Positions 12,727-21,767 of a DNA stretch of 40,381 bases are shown here, piece after piece. The translations under genes and the position numbers were made by a program. Positions within the stretch are counted from its first letter, which is position 1. Each line of letters starts with the position of its first letter. The stretch is from a virus: IMG/VR virus record IMGVR_UViG_3300023181_000048, positions 1-40,381 of that record, one strand, 5' to 3'. The notes beneath the pieces are model-generated. The model did no database searches and was not told the DNA's origin. It saw only the letters and a list, made by a program, of their open reading frames with translations.

Positions 12727-13311
12727 TTAATTACATGTGTACGTGGGGGCTGCTGCGTCGAATGGGTCGGCGCGGGTGCAGGTGTGGGCGATGCCGAGCA
12801 TGTCGGTGTACGTCCATGAGAGGGGCGGTTGTCCGTCAGTGCCGTTAGCGCCGGGTGGGCCTGTGATTGATTCGCCGGGGTCACCTTTGGGGCCTTGTGG
12901 TCCGGTGATGCTGTCCCCGTTTGCGCCGGCTGGTCCGGTCACTGATGCGCCGGGTGCACCTGTTGCGCCTGGTGCTCCCGGTTCGCCTTTGCAGGGGACT
13001 TGTGGGGTGGAGCAGTAGTCGCTGACTGCGGTGAATATCTGTGCGTCGGTCGGTCCGGGGCCGCGGTCACCCTGCGGACCTGCAGCGCCAGTGGCACCGA
13101 CCGGCCCCGACTGTGCAACCGTTTCCGGTGATGGGGTTTCCGGCTCGATACCGTTCTCCCGCAGCTGGGCGTTCTGCTTCTGGTAGAGGTCAAACAGGTG
13201 GTTGTACTGGTAGCCCTGCGCCACATACCCGGCTACAGCAATCCCGACCGTGGCGGTGACGATCAAACCGATGGTGAAGTAACGACCGAAGCTTGGAAGT
13301 TTCAGTTTCAT
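12727..13311 (-). CDS. Membrane-anchored collagen-like protein, 194 aa
   Basis: One membrane helix (residues 12-32, FTIGLIVTATVGIAVAGYVA), a polar heptad-like linker, then two blocks of Gly-X-Y triplets (about 69-86 and 109-161) separated by a segment with C100/C107. The C-terminal domain has two further Cys (C178, C193). The ATGA overlap with the upstream XhlA-like gene sets the start. Collagen-like stretches in phages usually occur in fibres; one tethered to the membrane in a lysis cassette is unusual. It could be a spanin-like or peptidoglycan-spanning device. Confidence 0.7.
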   Translation of the reverse strand: MKLKLPSFGRYFTIGLIVTATVGIAVAGYVAQGYQYNHLFDLYQKQNAQLRENGIEPETPSPETVAQSGPVGATGAAGPQGDRGPGPTDAQIFTAVSDYCSTPQVPCKGEPGAPGATGAPGASVTGPAGANGDSITGPQGPKGDPGESITGPPGANGTDGQPPLSWTYTDMLGIAHTCTRADPFDAAAPTYTCN

Positions 13312-13688
13312 GGGGTCAACCCCAATGCCCTTGTGATCGGTTGGATGAAGATGCCGAGGACCAGCAGCAGACCGCCTACCGATATGGAAGTCCAAAACTG
13401 TTTCCTGTCCTTCTCCCGCTGGGCTTTCGCGTCCTCAATGGATTGCTTCAGCAGCGCGATCAAGTCAGCATTCGCCTTATCTGCGATCTGCCGTGCCGTG
13501 ATTTCATCCGCCAACGCCTTCTCAACACGTTTCAGATATTCGGCCGTGTTCGACTGGTTGATGTTGTAGATACCCAACGGCACATAGTTCCCACCGAAGT
13601 TGTCGAGTTTCTTTTCAATGTCGCTGACCGTGGATTGCACGTTCGCGATCCGCTCGACCAGAACGGCGATGCTGGGATCTTCAGCCAT
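13308..13688 (-). CDS. XhlA-like coiled-coil membrane protein, possible second holin, 126 aa
   Basis: Long amphipathic helices (residues 1-100, e.g. IANVQSTVSDIEKKLDN, ITARQIADKANADLIALLKQSIEDAKAQREKDRKQF) end in a single membrane helix (VGGLLLVLGIFIQP) near the C-terminus. This is the layout of haemolysin XhlA-type holin accessory proteins. It is located directly after the endolysin. Confidence 0.7.
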   Translation of the reverse strand: MAEDPSIAVLVERIANVQSTVSDIEKKLDNFGGNYVPLGIYNINQSNTAEYLKRVEKALADEITARQIADKANADLIALLKQSIEDAKAQREKDRKQFWTSISVGGLLLVLGIFIQPITRALGLTP

Positions 13689-13730
13689 CGGAGTCCCCTT
13701 GCTGTTTGGCCGTGGCCCTGTATGAAGTTG

Positions 13731-14492
13731 TTATTTGATGATCGCGGCGCGGACAGCGGCAGGGAGTGCATCGAATAGCGGTTTGAGTGCCGCCACAATG
13801 TCTTGTGTCGATGCGCCCGTCCCGGTGCCGCCCGAGCTCGCAGTCGTGGGCAGTTTGTTCACTGCAGTGAGGGTTGCCACGGTCTGCGATACGAGCACAT
13901 CGATCGGACGGAACTGGCCCGACGCGGGAGACGGTTTCGTCAACGCATCCGCCGCCGCCGCCGCACTGTTATTTGCTGCCTGAGCCCACGTATACGGCTG
14001 CCCGGGAACATACAAAGCTGCAGTCATCCACGCTTTCAGGTCTGCTACATCGGCTGCACTCATGCTGTCGTCTCCAATAGGTGTCGCCCCGCCACCAGCG
14101 GCTGCAGGGTTTGATGCGATGATTGGCATGGTCGGCCACTGGGGGTCGTTCCAATGCCATGCTTCGTTCGGGTCGCGCACCAAACCGACCGCACGGCATG
14201 CGGCTTGGGTTGTTGCGTCGGTGCCGATGATGTCGCCGGCCGCACCACGTAGGTGGTTGCGTTGTCCGGTGTCGGGGTTGGATGCGGGTGCGCCGCCATG
14301 GTGGAGGTATTGGTCCCACAGGTAGACAGCATCGGAGTAGCTGCGCCAGGTGGCGAGGTAGCTTCCGGTTGGGGAACGGACACTGTTGAAGATGATGTTC
14401 CGACCGAGACGTTTCCCAGCAGCCACGAACAGTGACAGTGTGTGCGGGGTTAGGTACAGCCACGGCTGCCACGGAACAGGGACAAGTGTCAT
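13731..14492 (-). CDS. Endolysin with M15-like (VanY-type) peptidase domain, 253 aa
   Basis: Residues 35-120 carry the metal-site signature of DD-/LD-carboxypeptidases: H80-x6-D87 in NHLRGAAGD, and E110-x-x-H113 in EAWHWN. The C-terminal part (about 135-253) is helical, Ala-rich and has PVASG-type linkers, perhaps a wall-binding or oligomerising domain. It probably cleaves peptidoglycan cross-links. The start at 14492 has GGGTGA upstream and follows the tail gene stop by 4 bases. No amidase or transglycosylase module is visible. Confidence 0.75.
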   Translation of the reverse strand: MTLVPVPWQPWLYLTPHTLSLFVAAGKRLGRNIIFNSVRSPTGSYLATWRSYSDAVYLWDQYLHHGGAPASNPDTGQRNHLRGAAGDIIGTDATTQAACRAVGLVRDPNEAWHWNDPQWPTMPIIASNPAAAGGGATPIGDDSMSAADVADLKAWMTAALYVPGQPYTWAQAANNSAAAAADALTKPSPASGQFRPIDVLVSQTVATLTAVNKLPTTASSGGTGTGASTQDIVAALKPLFDALPAAVRAAIIK

Positions 14493-14496
14493 TCGG

Positions 14497-15264
14497 TCAC
14501 CCGTTGTAGTAGCCGTAGATGCGCATGGTTCCGGAGACGTTTCCTGATCCGGGCTGGAATTGGATTCCGTCGAACGATGCTGCGACGTTGTGTGATGCCC
14601 ACAGGGTGCGGGCGTACAGGTCGGTGTCGAATGAGTGGGCGATGAGGCTGGTGGCGCGGGTGAGGAATGGGCCGAACACATCAGCTTCAAGGTTCGATGC
14701 GGCGGAGGCACCAACACCGATGCGGCCCATGGAGCCAACTGCTGCAGCGACCGAAGCGCCCGTGGGGGTTCCACCCGGCGGCACCTCGAGTCGGTTGGTG
14801 GTGTACGACGATGCGGTGACGTTCGGGACGCCGCCGACGCACAGGTTGAACTGTGCCTCGGCGGATGCTGATGCGGCGGTCATGTTGATGATGATTTTGT
14901 AGTTGTCGAACACGGACGAGAACACACCGTTTGCGCGCACGGATGTTGCGGACGCGAACGAGATTGCACCGTCACCGTTGATCGTCCCGCCTACCGCGGA
15001 GGTCGGTTTGACCATGTTCAGCCCTGCAAGCAGTCGCTTCCAGGTGGTGCCGTTGTACCGGTACACGAGCCCGTCGTCGTTGTTGGAGAACAGCAACCCC
15101 GCCCACACGAAGACGCCGGTCAGGGCGTTCATCTGCGTGGTCGTGCCCTTCTTCGTGTTGCCAACGAGCGCGGCGTAGTCTGCTGCGGCCTGCAAGTCGA
15201 GAACGGTTTGCGGGGTGGTGTTGTAGACCGGTTGGCCGTTCGTTCCGGTGAGTGCGAAACCCAT
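14497..15264 (-). CDS. Minor tail protein, probable receptor-binding, 255 aa
   Basis: The start at 15264 has AAAGGA six bases upstream. The N-terminus (MGFALTGTNGQPVYNTTPQTVLDL) and the GLVYRYNGTTWKRLLA segment around residue 75 are typical of actinophage tail-tip proteins. The C-terminal 150 residues are a jelly-roll-like strand pattern with SFDTDLYARTLW. It is the last tail gene before lysis. Confidence 0.65.
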   Translation of the reverse strand: MGFALTGTNGQPVYNTTPQTVLDLQAAADYAALVGNTKKGTTTQMNALTGVFVWAGLLFSNNDDGLVYRYNGTTWKRLLAGLNMVKPTSAVGGTINGDGAISFASATSVRANGVFSSVFDNYKIIINMTAASASAEAQFNLCVGGVPNVTASSYTTNRLEVPPGGTPTGASVAAAVGSMGRIGVGASAASNLEADVFGPFLTRATSLIAHSFDTDLYARTLWASHNVAASFDGIQFQPGSGNVSGTMRIYGYYNG

Positions 15265-15290
15265 TGGGTGTCCTTTCGGGTACGACAAAG

Positions 15291-15309
15291 AACCCCGACA
15301 AGCGAGGCT
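15291..15309 (-). terminator. Weak hairpin between minor tail genes
   Basis: Minus strand AGCCTCG/CGGGGTT stem (two wobbles) with loop CTTGT, then CTTTG. May give partial termination between the 323-aa and 255-aa tail genes; weak. Confidence 0.3.
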
Positions 15310-15331
15310 TTCAAGAGGGGTGGGGTTGGGC

Positions 15332-16303
15332 TTAGAACTTGGCCGTTATGCGGATGGCACCGGAGTTGTTGTCACCGGTTCCATTGCCGAGAAGATCGAG
15401 CCCTTCGATCTGCCAGATGTCTGATCCGCCGCCGGAATAGCTCGATGGTTGGACTGACATTTCAGTAGTGGTGAACTGGGTCGCGAACCCGATCGGAAGG
15501 TCAACCCACCCGGATGTGCGTGGGCTCACAGCCGTCCAGTTGGCGTCCAAATCCCAACTATTCCCCGGCGGGAAAGTGGGGATTGTCGCAACCAACTGTT
15601 CGGGCGTTGTGTCTGTCTGGGTGAAGACCCGGCTCCAATTGCCGATCAGCTTCGGCAGGTATATCTCCACCCTTGTGACGACAGCACCAACTGGAATTGA
15701 GTCAACTGCGGACCGACCGTAATACCACCGGTTGGAGACATTCACTCCGGACTGCGGCAGAACAATCGACCCCGGTGTCCAAACACCAGGGATAGTTCCT
15801 GGGTAGGGGCCATAAGCGGCACGCCCCGACATCTTCGCCTTGAATATGTAGGTGCGTGGCTTGGGCTGGTAGATCGGATCGGCCGGGACGTCGGACTGGA
15901 TCGGGTAGGAAGCGACGGGTCCCATGATGTGAGGCCCGTCGTTCCATGCCAACTTCACCGCGTTGCCCGATGAGGGTGCGGTTGAGTAGGAACAACTGAT
16001 CGTCCCGATATCCGTTACGACTGTCGCCAACCCGCCACCAACTGTCGCGACAACACCTTTTCCCGGCTTCGACTGGGCGGCACCCGCATAGAACGCAACG
16101 CCATCCACGAACATCACCCGAACGAGCTCGAGAGGTTCCGGACGGTAGTCAGACATTGGCCGGCACTTCACCGGCATCTGCCCTGGTGCGGTCGCCACAA
16201 CCACGATCGAACCCGACTGCTCCGTGCGGATGAACTGCCCCACCACCACGTTGACGACAGACTTGTCAGCAACGGCGTCGAGGATCGGTGTGAAGTTATC
16301 CAC
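15332..16303 (-). CDS. Minor tail protein, 323 aa
   Basis: GTG start at 16303 chosen over an upstream ATG: GGAGG lies about seven bases upstream and the overlap with the previous stop is 8 bases. The N-terminal domain (IRTEQSGSIVVVATAPGQMPVKCRPM..) is beta-rich, as in tail baseplate/OB-like domains. The centre has FKAKMSGRAAYGPYPG and SNRWYYGRSA, and the C-terminal part resembles carbohydrate-binding strands. Likely a tail-tip component. Confidence 0.65.
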   Translation of the reverse strand: MDNFTPILDAVADKSVVNVVVGQFIRTEQSGSIVVVATAPGQMPVKCRPMSDYRPEPLELVRVMFVDGVAFYAGAAQSKPGKGVVATVGGGLATVVTDIGTISCSYSTAPSSGNAVKLAWNDGPHIMGPVASYPIQSDVPADPIYQPKPRTYIFKAKMSGRAAYGPYPGTIPGVWTPGSIVLPQSGVNVSNRWYYGRSAVDSIPVGAVVTRVEIYLPKLIGNWSRVFTQTDTTPEQLVATIPTFPPGNSWDLDANWTAVSPRTSGWVDLPIGFATQFTTTEMSVQPSSYSGGGSDIWQIEGLDLLGNGTGDNNSGAIRITAKF

Positions 16304-17405
16304 CCTGAACCTCCACCACCAGTTGTTGAGTCGCTTTGTCGCTGCGGTCGATGGACACCACGCGCCCCGTGAGAGTCCGTGTGGGGCGTTCAATAGTGAT
16401 GACGTCACCACGTTCACGCAGAGGGTTGATCAGCTCTGTGACGGGCACACGCACCGCCTGCAACGTGGATACGTCCGGCAGTAGCGAGTTGGCGTACACC
16501 TGAGCTGCAGCCGTGTCTGTGATTGACGGGATGGCCGCAAAATACGGGACAACCCCATATGGTGACGGGGACCCATCAGGGTTCACCGTCCGCAACGGAC
16601 CAGAGGTGATCTCCGCAGTAGCCAACACCACCTGATTGGATGTGTCAGGCGACCGGACCACAACCTTGTTGTAGGTGCGTTCGGCAGTCATCGACTGACC
16701 AACCTTCACCAGCGAATCCTTCCGCGTCAAAGAATCAACAACGGTGCCCCACGCGTCAGTCCGAATCGACAACGAACCATCCGACAGCATGTGCGGTGCG
16801 CCACCCAGAATCTTCGCCAGGTCATACACCGAATCCAGCCGCGAGTCCTCATACGTCAAAGAACCAGTCACAGGTGCGTCCGAGACGTTCTTCGTCACCT
16901 GAAACCCGGTCAGCCGCTGCAACTCCAACCATGTTGAAGCCGTCTGCGACGGACCACCAGGGAGATCGAACCGCTCAATATCCGTCCGCGCCAAACGCTC
17001 CGCAAACTCAAGCTCAATCACACTCGAAGTCGTGATGAGTGTCTTGCGGAAGAACATGGTCTGATCCTGAGCAGACGGCACACCCGTAATCCGAAACACA
17101 CCCATCGGGACACGCTCAGAAAACTTCCCAGCCGTCACATTCGAATACAGATGCAACTCCGCACCAAACGGCGCAAACACATCCCCAATCACCTGCGGCG
17201 ACATCGACCGGCCGAAATCATCAACCCACGTGATCGTGCACGAACCCGACTGCTGAATCTTCGCCCCAGCATCCTCCTGAAAACGAACCCCACCCAACGG
17301 AACATCCGCCAACCGACGCTCACTGTCATAAAACAGATCAGCCGACCACCACTGCTGCACAGGCCCCAACAGCGCACTCTTCAACCGATCGCTGCCGTAC
17401 CTCAC
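16296..17405 (-). CDS. Tail-associated protein (DUF5047/gp27-like), 369 aa
   Basis: GTG start overlaps the upstream stop (GTGA). It begins with WWSADLFYDSERRLADVPL and has a baseplate-hub-like two-barrel pattern, including YNKVVVRSPDTSNQVVLATAEI and VPVTELINPLRERGDVITIERP. This pattern (an early bend, then P-L-R-x-G-D) is typical of actinophage minor tail proteins at the tip. It probably forms the hub after the distal tail protein. Confidence 0.7.
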   Translation of the reverse strand: MRYGSDRLKSALLGPVQQWWSADLFYDSERRLADVPLGGVRFQEDAGAKIQQSGSCTITWVDDFGRSMSPQVIGDVFAPFGAELHLYSNVTAGKFSERVPMGVFRITGVPSAQDQTMFFRKTLITTSSVIELEFAERLARTDIERFDLPGGPSQTASTWLELQRLTGFQVTKNVSDAPVTGSLTYEDSRLDSVYDLAKILGGAPHMLSDGSLSIRTDAWGTVVDSLTRKDSLVKVGQSMTAERTYNKVVVRSPDTSNQVVLATAEITSGPLRTVNPDGSPSPYGVVPYFAAIPSITDTAAAQVYANSLLPDVSTLQAVRVPVTELINPLRERGDVITIERPTRTLTGRVVSIDRSDKATQQLVVEVQGG

Positions 17406-18244
17406 AACCCACCCGCCGCACCAGCCAACGAGAAATCCGAATCCTGCGCCGAATACGACGCATATGCAGCATCCCTCGCCGTATAAGTCGCATACGACAC
17501 ATCCAGATCCGTGTACGTCAGCAGCGGAACAGTCAGACCAGGGTTCGGCGGGGCAACCTCATCACCAGTCATAAACCAGTTGACGCGGGTGCCGCCCCAC
17601 TGAACATTCACCGACGATTCCTGCGGACCATCCGGGGCATGGAGGAACAGCACCCGCGGTAGACGAATCCCAGGCGGGGTACGAATGCAGGCAACCGGAA
17701 GCTGCGGAGTGTCATACGTGCCGAAGATTGCTTGCAGCTCGTCAGCCTGCTCGAGAGTGTCAGTCGCAAGGTCAACCTGCACCCCACGCAAACCCTGCCG
17801 ACGACCAGCAACCACACGACCGACAGCCGCGTTCTCCGTATACACAGTGGCCGAATCGAACGGTCGCAGCAGAGACGGAATCGACGACCCCAGGAACCCA
17901 TACGGCCCGAGGTTCACAGCCAACGACGGGTCCAACGGCTGCTGCACCCACACATCAGTCACCGACAGCGTGACCGACGTCGAATCGCTGAAGCCCAAGG
18001 ACACATCGCCGGCGGTAAAGAACTCCAACTTGTACGAACTCGGACCAAACGCAGCCTGCTCATCCGGCACAACCACATTCACAACCGCACCAACACGAAC
18101 ACCACCCTGCACCTGCATCTGACGCCCATCCACCGTGCGAAACACGTTGAAATACGACGTCGACGCCGGAAACGAAGGAGCCTTCACATCCACACGAGGA
18201 ACACGCCCCGACGTCGACGCAGTAAGCACAGGAGCATTCGGCAT
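17402..18244 (-). CDS. Minor tail protein, distal-tail (Dit)-like position, 280 aa
   Basis: Directly follows the tape measure with a TGATG overlap. The beta-rich sequence includes GGVRVGAVVNVVVPDEQAA and ASYSAQDSDF at the C-terminus, with short Tyr-Ala repeats (SYATYTARDAAYASYS). By synteny it takes the Dit slot connecting tube and tip. Sequence-level recognition is weak. Confidence 0.65.
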   Translation of the reverse strand: MPNAPVLTASTSGRVPRVDVKAPSFPASTSYFNVFRTVDGRQMQVQGGVRVGAVVNVVVPDEQAAFGPSSYKLEFFTAGDVSLGFSDSTSVTLSVTDVWVQQPLDPSLAVNLGPYGFLGSSIPSLLRPFDSATVYTENAAVGRVVAGRRQGLRGVQVDLATDTLEQADELQAIFGTYDTPQLPVACIRTPPGIRLPRVLFLHAPDGPQESSVNVQWGGTRVNWFMTGDEVAPPNPGLTVPLLTYTDLDVSYATYTARDAAYASYSAQDSDFSLAGAAGGL

Positions 18245-21102
18245 CAGCGCACCCGTCTTCCATTAGTCGTCGCACGGCTGAACGCAGCATTGTTCTGCTC
18301 CACCACACCCGCAGCAACATCAGCCGTCTTCGCCAGCAAATAATCGCCAGTGAACGGGTTCTGCACATAGATCGCAGCCGGAACAGACGAACCACCACCC
18401 GACCCGCCATAAGACGGACGCGCATACTGCGGCTGCACAAACCCACCAGACGCATAACCACGAATCACACCACCCGCATGCATGTACTCCAACGCACGAC
18501 GGTTCTCCGGAATCGCAACGGTGGATGCCTTCGACACCCACTCCTTGCCGTGAACAACACCCACAGCAGCGCCAGTCGGCGCATCACCGGTATAACCACC
18601 AGATGCGAAACCGACCTTGAGCCCGCCAGTGGTCGCAAGGTTCTGCGCACCATTGATGCGCACAGCGATGTCCACCGCCCGTTGCACCGAAGCAAGCGCC
18701 GCGTTCACCCGAGCAACCTCAGCAAGCGCACTATCAGCACCCACAACCCGAAGTGCACTCGCGATATCCCGCGGAATGAGGCCCAACTTGTTCGCGTAAT
18801 CCTCCGCAGCCTGCCCAGTAATACCGAACTGACCCAGGGCGGCGATCAGCGCATCACGGCCCGACTGAACGGCAGCCGTAGCATCCTCTTGGCTCCCGGT
18901 CTGGGTGAGAATCGCACCAGCAGCAGTAAGAGCGCTCTGAGCGATCGCATCAAGTGACGCCTGGTTAGCACGGCCGGCCTCGGAGTTGATATCGAGAGTG
19001 ACACCGTTCTTCTCGAGAGAAGCAGTGGCCTCATCAATTGACGCCTGGAAGTCACGCTGCGTCGAGTTCACATCGAACTGCGCCTTACCGAACCCCTCTA
19101 TCGCCTCCGCCAGCTTGCTGACATCACCCTTAGCATCCTCCGCAGCACCACCCAGTTCAGCGATAGCCGAAGCGCTCTTGGCCGCCGCATCTCGGGACAA
19201 CTCCTGAGCCAACGCACCCTTACCGGTTGCAAGGTTCAGTAGCTCCTGCTCCGTCAGCGTCTTGCCCTGATCACCAGCGAGATCACGAAGTGCCGCACCG
19301 TAGTCGGGCATTGCCTCGAGAAGCTGCTTCGTGGCCTCCTTGCCGCCACCAGCCGCTTTCACATACTTGTTGAACTGCTCAACAGCGCTCGGGAAGTCCT
19401 CGCTGGCGGTCGACGCAAGCGTTGTGCCCATCTGCTTGAACTGAGCCTCAAACTTCTTCAGCTCCCCCGAAACATTTGCGGCACCAAACGTGATCGAGTC
19501 GAAGAACCCGCCAACGTTCTTGTTGCCCTGAAGGTTCTTCGAGAAATCACTAGAGGTCAGTGCATCAAGTGCGTCACGGAACCCAGAGACACCAGCGGAG
19601 GCGTTGATTGCACGCTCATCGGTGGACTTGAACTGCTTGTTGAGGTCCGCCAGACCGCCCGCTTTAGTCGCCGCATTCAGCTTCGCAAGTTGATCGGTGG
19701 TGAGCTCGGCAGTCGATCCGGCCCCGGCAATACCGACACTGAACAGGGTGAGCGCCGCGAGAACAGCGCCACCCTTGCCGAACCCTGCCGCGAGAGTCTT
19801 CCCCGATACGTTCAGGTCAGACAGGGCAACCTTCGCTGCAGCAACCTTCGGGACGACAGAAAGGAAGCCACCACCCATTAGTGCGGTAGCGGCAACAACC
19901 GCAGTGATGCCCAGACCTGTGGCTAGAAGAGGTGCCGGGAGTGAACCGATGCCGTTGGCAAATCCGGTAACACCCTGCACAAGACCACGCAGAACATCGT
20001 TCGCACCAGAACCGGACTGGATCAGCCCGGTGTCGATCGCACCGCCAAGCTGCTCGAGGTCGCCCTTGAGGTTGTCGAGCTTCAGGCGTGCAGTCTCCGC
20101 GGCATACCCAGAGTCGTTGACCTTCTTGTTCCACTCATCGATGCCCTTGCCACCGTTGGAGTAAAGAACAGAAGCGGACCGGACGGCATCGGTGCCGAAG
20201 ATCGTTGCGAGGGCAGAGTTGCGCTGGGCGTCAGTGAGTCCGCCAAGCTTCGACTTCAGAACCTCAGCGATCTCGGAAAACGACTTCATCTTGCCGTTGG
20301 AGTCATAGACAGAGATGCCGTACTGATCCATCGTCGCCTGAGCTTTTTGCGACGGAGCCTGCAGCGCGATAATGGCCGTCTTCAAAGACGTGCCCGCGTC
20401 AGACCCCTTCAGACCGGCAGACGCGAACGCCGCCAGAACACCAGTCGTTTCCTCAATGGAGAACCCAGCCTGGGACGCAACAAGACCGCCCTGATTGAGG
20501 GCCTGAGACAGATCCTCAACCGAACCCTGCGCCTTCCCCGCACCAGCCGCCAGAAGGTCGGCAACGTGCGGAACATCCTCACCCTTGAGCTTGAACTGCG
20601 TTAGTGCGGTGGCCGCAATAGATGCCGCGTCCGCAACATCCAGCCCACCAGCCGAAGCCAGGGATAGGGCACCGTCGAGAGCGCCACCGAGAATGTCCGC
20701 CGTCGACAGGCCAGCCTTCGCCAGCTCATCGATCGCGTTGGCAGCTTCCGTCGCGGAGAACACGGTCCGCCCACCCGCGTCCATAGCTGCATCCCGCAGG
20801 CGGTGCATGTTCGCTTCGGTTTCATGCGTAGACGCCTGGACCTCAGACATGGCCGCGTCGAATTCGCTGAACTTCGCGATCGCGATAGCCACACCAGCAG
20901 CAGCGACAGCGCCGAACGCCATAACACCGCGGCCAAGAGTTGCCGCAGCCTCGCCCTGCTTGCGTGCCGCCTCGATCGACGCGGCCTTCTGCGCCTCAAG
21001 GGTCTGCTCTACCTTTTTGGTGGACTTGGACGCCGCCTCCATGTTGGCGATGTAGTTCGATACGGTCGCCTGAAGTGAGACTTTTACAACCCGGTCAGTC
21101 AT
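18244..21102 (-). CDS. Tape measure protein, 952 aa
   Basis: Long helical protein. The N-terminus is amphipathic coiled coil (NYIANMEAASKSTKKVEQTL), followed by the TMP core (FDAAMSEVQASTHETEANMHRLRDAAMDAGGRTVFSATEA split over residues 82-121). A hydrophobic Gly/Ala region follows near 395-460 (membrane-inserting), and the C-terminal part has GGxxxGYASGGFV motifs. At about 1.5 angstrom per residue this predicts a tail near 140 nm. The frameshifted chaperone precedes it, as in lambda-like siphoviruses. Confidence 0.95.
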   Translation of the reverse strand: MTDRVVKVSLQATVSNYIANMEAASKSTKKVEQTLEAQKAASIEAARKQGEAAATLGRGVMAFGAVAAAGVAIAIAKFSEFDAAMSEVQASTHETEANMHRLRDAAMDAGGRTVFSATEAANAIDELAKAGLSTADILGGALDGALSLASAGGLDVADAASIAATALTQFKLKGEDVPHVADLLAAGAGKAQGSVEDLSQALNQGGLVASQAGFSIEETTGVLAAFASAGLKGSDAGTSLKTAIIALQAPSQKAQATMDQYGISVYDSNGKMKSFSEIAEVLKSKLGGLTDAQRNSALATIFGTDAVRSASVLYSNGGKGIDEWNKKVNDSGYAAETARLKLDNLKGDLEQLGGAIDTGLIQSGSGANDVLRGLVQGVTGFANGIGSLPAPLLATGLGITAVVAATALMGGGFLSVVPKVAAAKVALSDLNVSGKTLAAGFGKGGAVLAALTLFSVGIAGAGSTAELTTDQLAKLNAATKAGGLADLNKQFKSTDERAINASAGVSGFRDALDALTSSDFSKNLQGNKNVGGFFDSITFGAANVSGELKKFEAQFKQMGTTLASTASEDFPSAVEQFNKYVKAAGGGKEATKQLLEAMPDYGAALRDLAGDQGKTLTEQELLNLATGKGALAQELSRDAAAKSASAIAELGGAAEDAKGDVSKLAEAIEGFGKAQFDVNSTQRDFQASIDEATASLEKNGVTLDINSEAGRANQASLDAIAQSALTAAGAILTQTGSQEDATAAVQSGRDALIAALGQFGITGQAAEDYANKLGLIPRDIASALRVVGADSALAEVARVNAALASVQRAVDIAVRINGAQNLATTGGLKVGFASGGYTGDAPTGAAVGVVHGKEWVSKASTVAIPENRRALEYMHAGGVIRGYASGGFVQPQYARPSYGGSGGGSSVPAAIYVQNPFTGDYLLAKTADVAAGVVEQNNAAFSRATTNGRRVR

Positions 21103-21142
21103 GCAAAACCTCCGGGCTATTTAGTTGTGTGGTGCGCGAACG

Positions 21143-21148
21143 TAAGAT
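21143..21148 (+). promoter_or_regulatory. -10 element of a leaderless-type promoter
   Basis: TAAGAT (fits TANNNT) ends 6 bases before the ATG at 21155, the spacing expected if transcription begins at the A of the start codon. A weak -35 (TTAGTT, 21121-21126) lies 16 bases upstream. No Shine-Dalgarno is present, which also fits a leaderless mRNA. Confidence 0.45.
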
Positions 21149-21154
21149 CAGCGC

Positions 21155-21361
21155 ATGACTGTTGAGGGGAAAGCGAAGAGTTCACCGTGGGGAATGGCCG
21201 GCATACTCATCGGCAGCGCGTTCGGTGTACTCGCGCTGGTCGGACTACTCACCGCGACATCGGCGGGCACCATGCTGTTCAGCCTGATCGTTTTCGGCGG
21301 GCTGGCAGCCCTCTTCATCGTCAGCGGCATCCAGCGGCGGCGACGTGATCTCAGCCGGTAA
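21155..21361 (+). CDS. Opposite-strand two-helix membrane protein, 68 aa
   Basis: Two clear hydrophobic spans (about 14-34, GMAGILIGSAFGVLALVGLLT, and 40-58, MLFSLIVFGGLAALFIVSG) flanked by a Lys/Ser start and a strongly basic end QRRRRDLSR (both ends cytosolic). It lies antisense to the late operon, in the gap between chaperone and tape measure, and overlaps the chaperone stop by 11 bases. This is the layout of a moron: an accessory gene with its own promoter, possibly expressed in the lysogen. Function unknown; superinfection exclusion is one option. Confidence 0.6.
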   Translation: MTVEGKAKSSPWGMAGILIGSAFGVLALVGLLTATSAGTMLFSLIVFGGLAALFIVSGIQRRRRDLSR

Positions 21362-21767
21362 CGTCTCGCTTCTTGACCGGGAAGATGAGCCCGTTCATGT
21401 TCACCGGATTCGTTTCCGAATGGTGCTTCTTCCTGTAGGCGTCCTCTTTATCGAGTTGCGCCTTCTTCACCCAGTCAGTGATCGGCTCATCGCCGTAATA
21501 CGCAAACTGGTTGGCCGGGTCTGTGGCCTCAGACATGGGGACACCATGCGGCCCGCGTTCCTGCTCGAGCTCGCGGGAAGCCAGCAGCAAGTCAACCTGC
21601 TCGGTCGTCCACTCGGATTCGGTGAACGTCTCCCAGCCAATGACACGGCCATCATCGTCACGATGCACCTTCGTGATCGTCTTCGGCGTCCAACCCTGCA
21701 ACTGGGCAACACTCTTACCCAGCTCGCGAGCTAGGCCCGCGACTACTTCGAGGCGCGGGCGGAGGCT
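21351..21767 (-). CDS. Tail assembly chaperone, frameshift extension (gpT part)
   Basis: This frame has no good start of its own. It is reached by a -1 slip from the upstream chaperone at 21767-21773, giving a gpG-T type fusion of about 267 residues (129 from the first frame plus 138 here). The extension contains WTTEQVDLLLASRELEQER and ends FPVKKRDVTG. Such fusions bind the tape measure while the shorter form caps assembly. Confidence 0.8.
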   Translation of the reverse strand, partial: SLRPRLEVVAGLARELGKSVAQLQGWTPKTITKVHRDDDGRVIGWETFTESEWTTEQVDLLLASRELEQERGPHGVPMSEATDPANQFAYYGDEPITDWVKKAQLDKEDAYRKKHHSETNPVNMNGLIFPVKKRDVTG

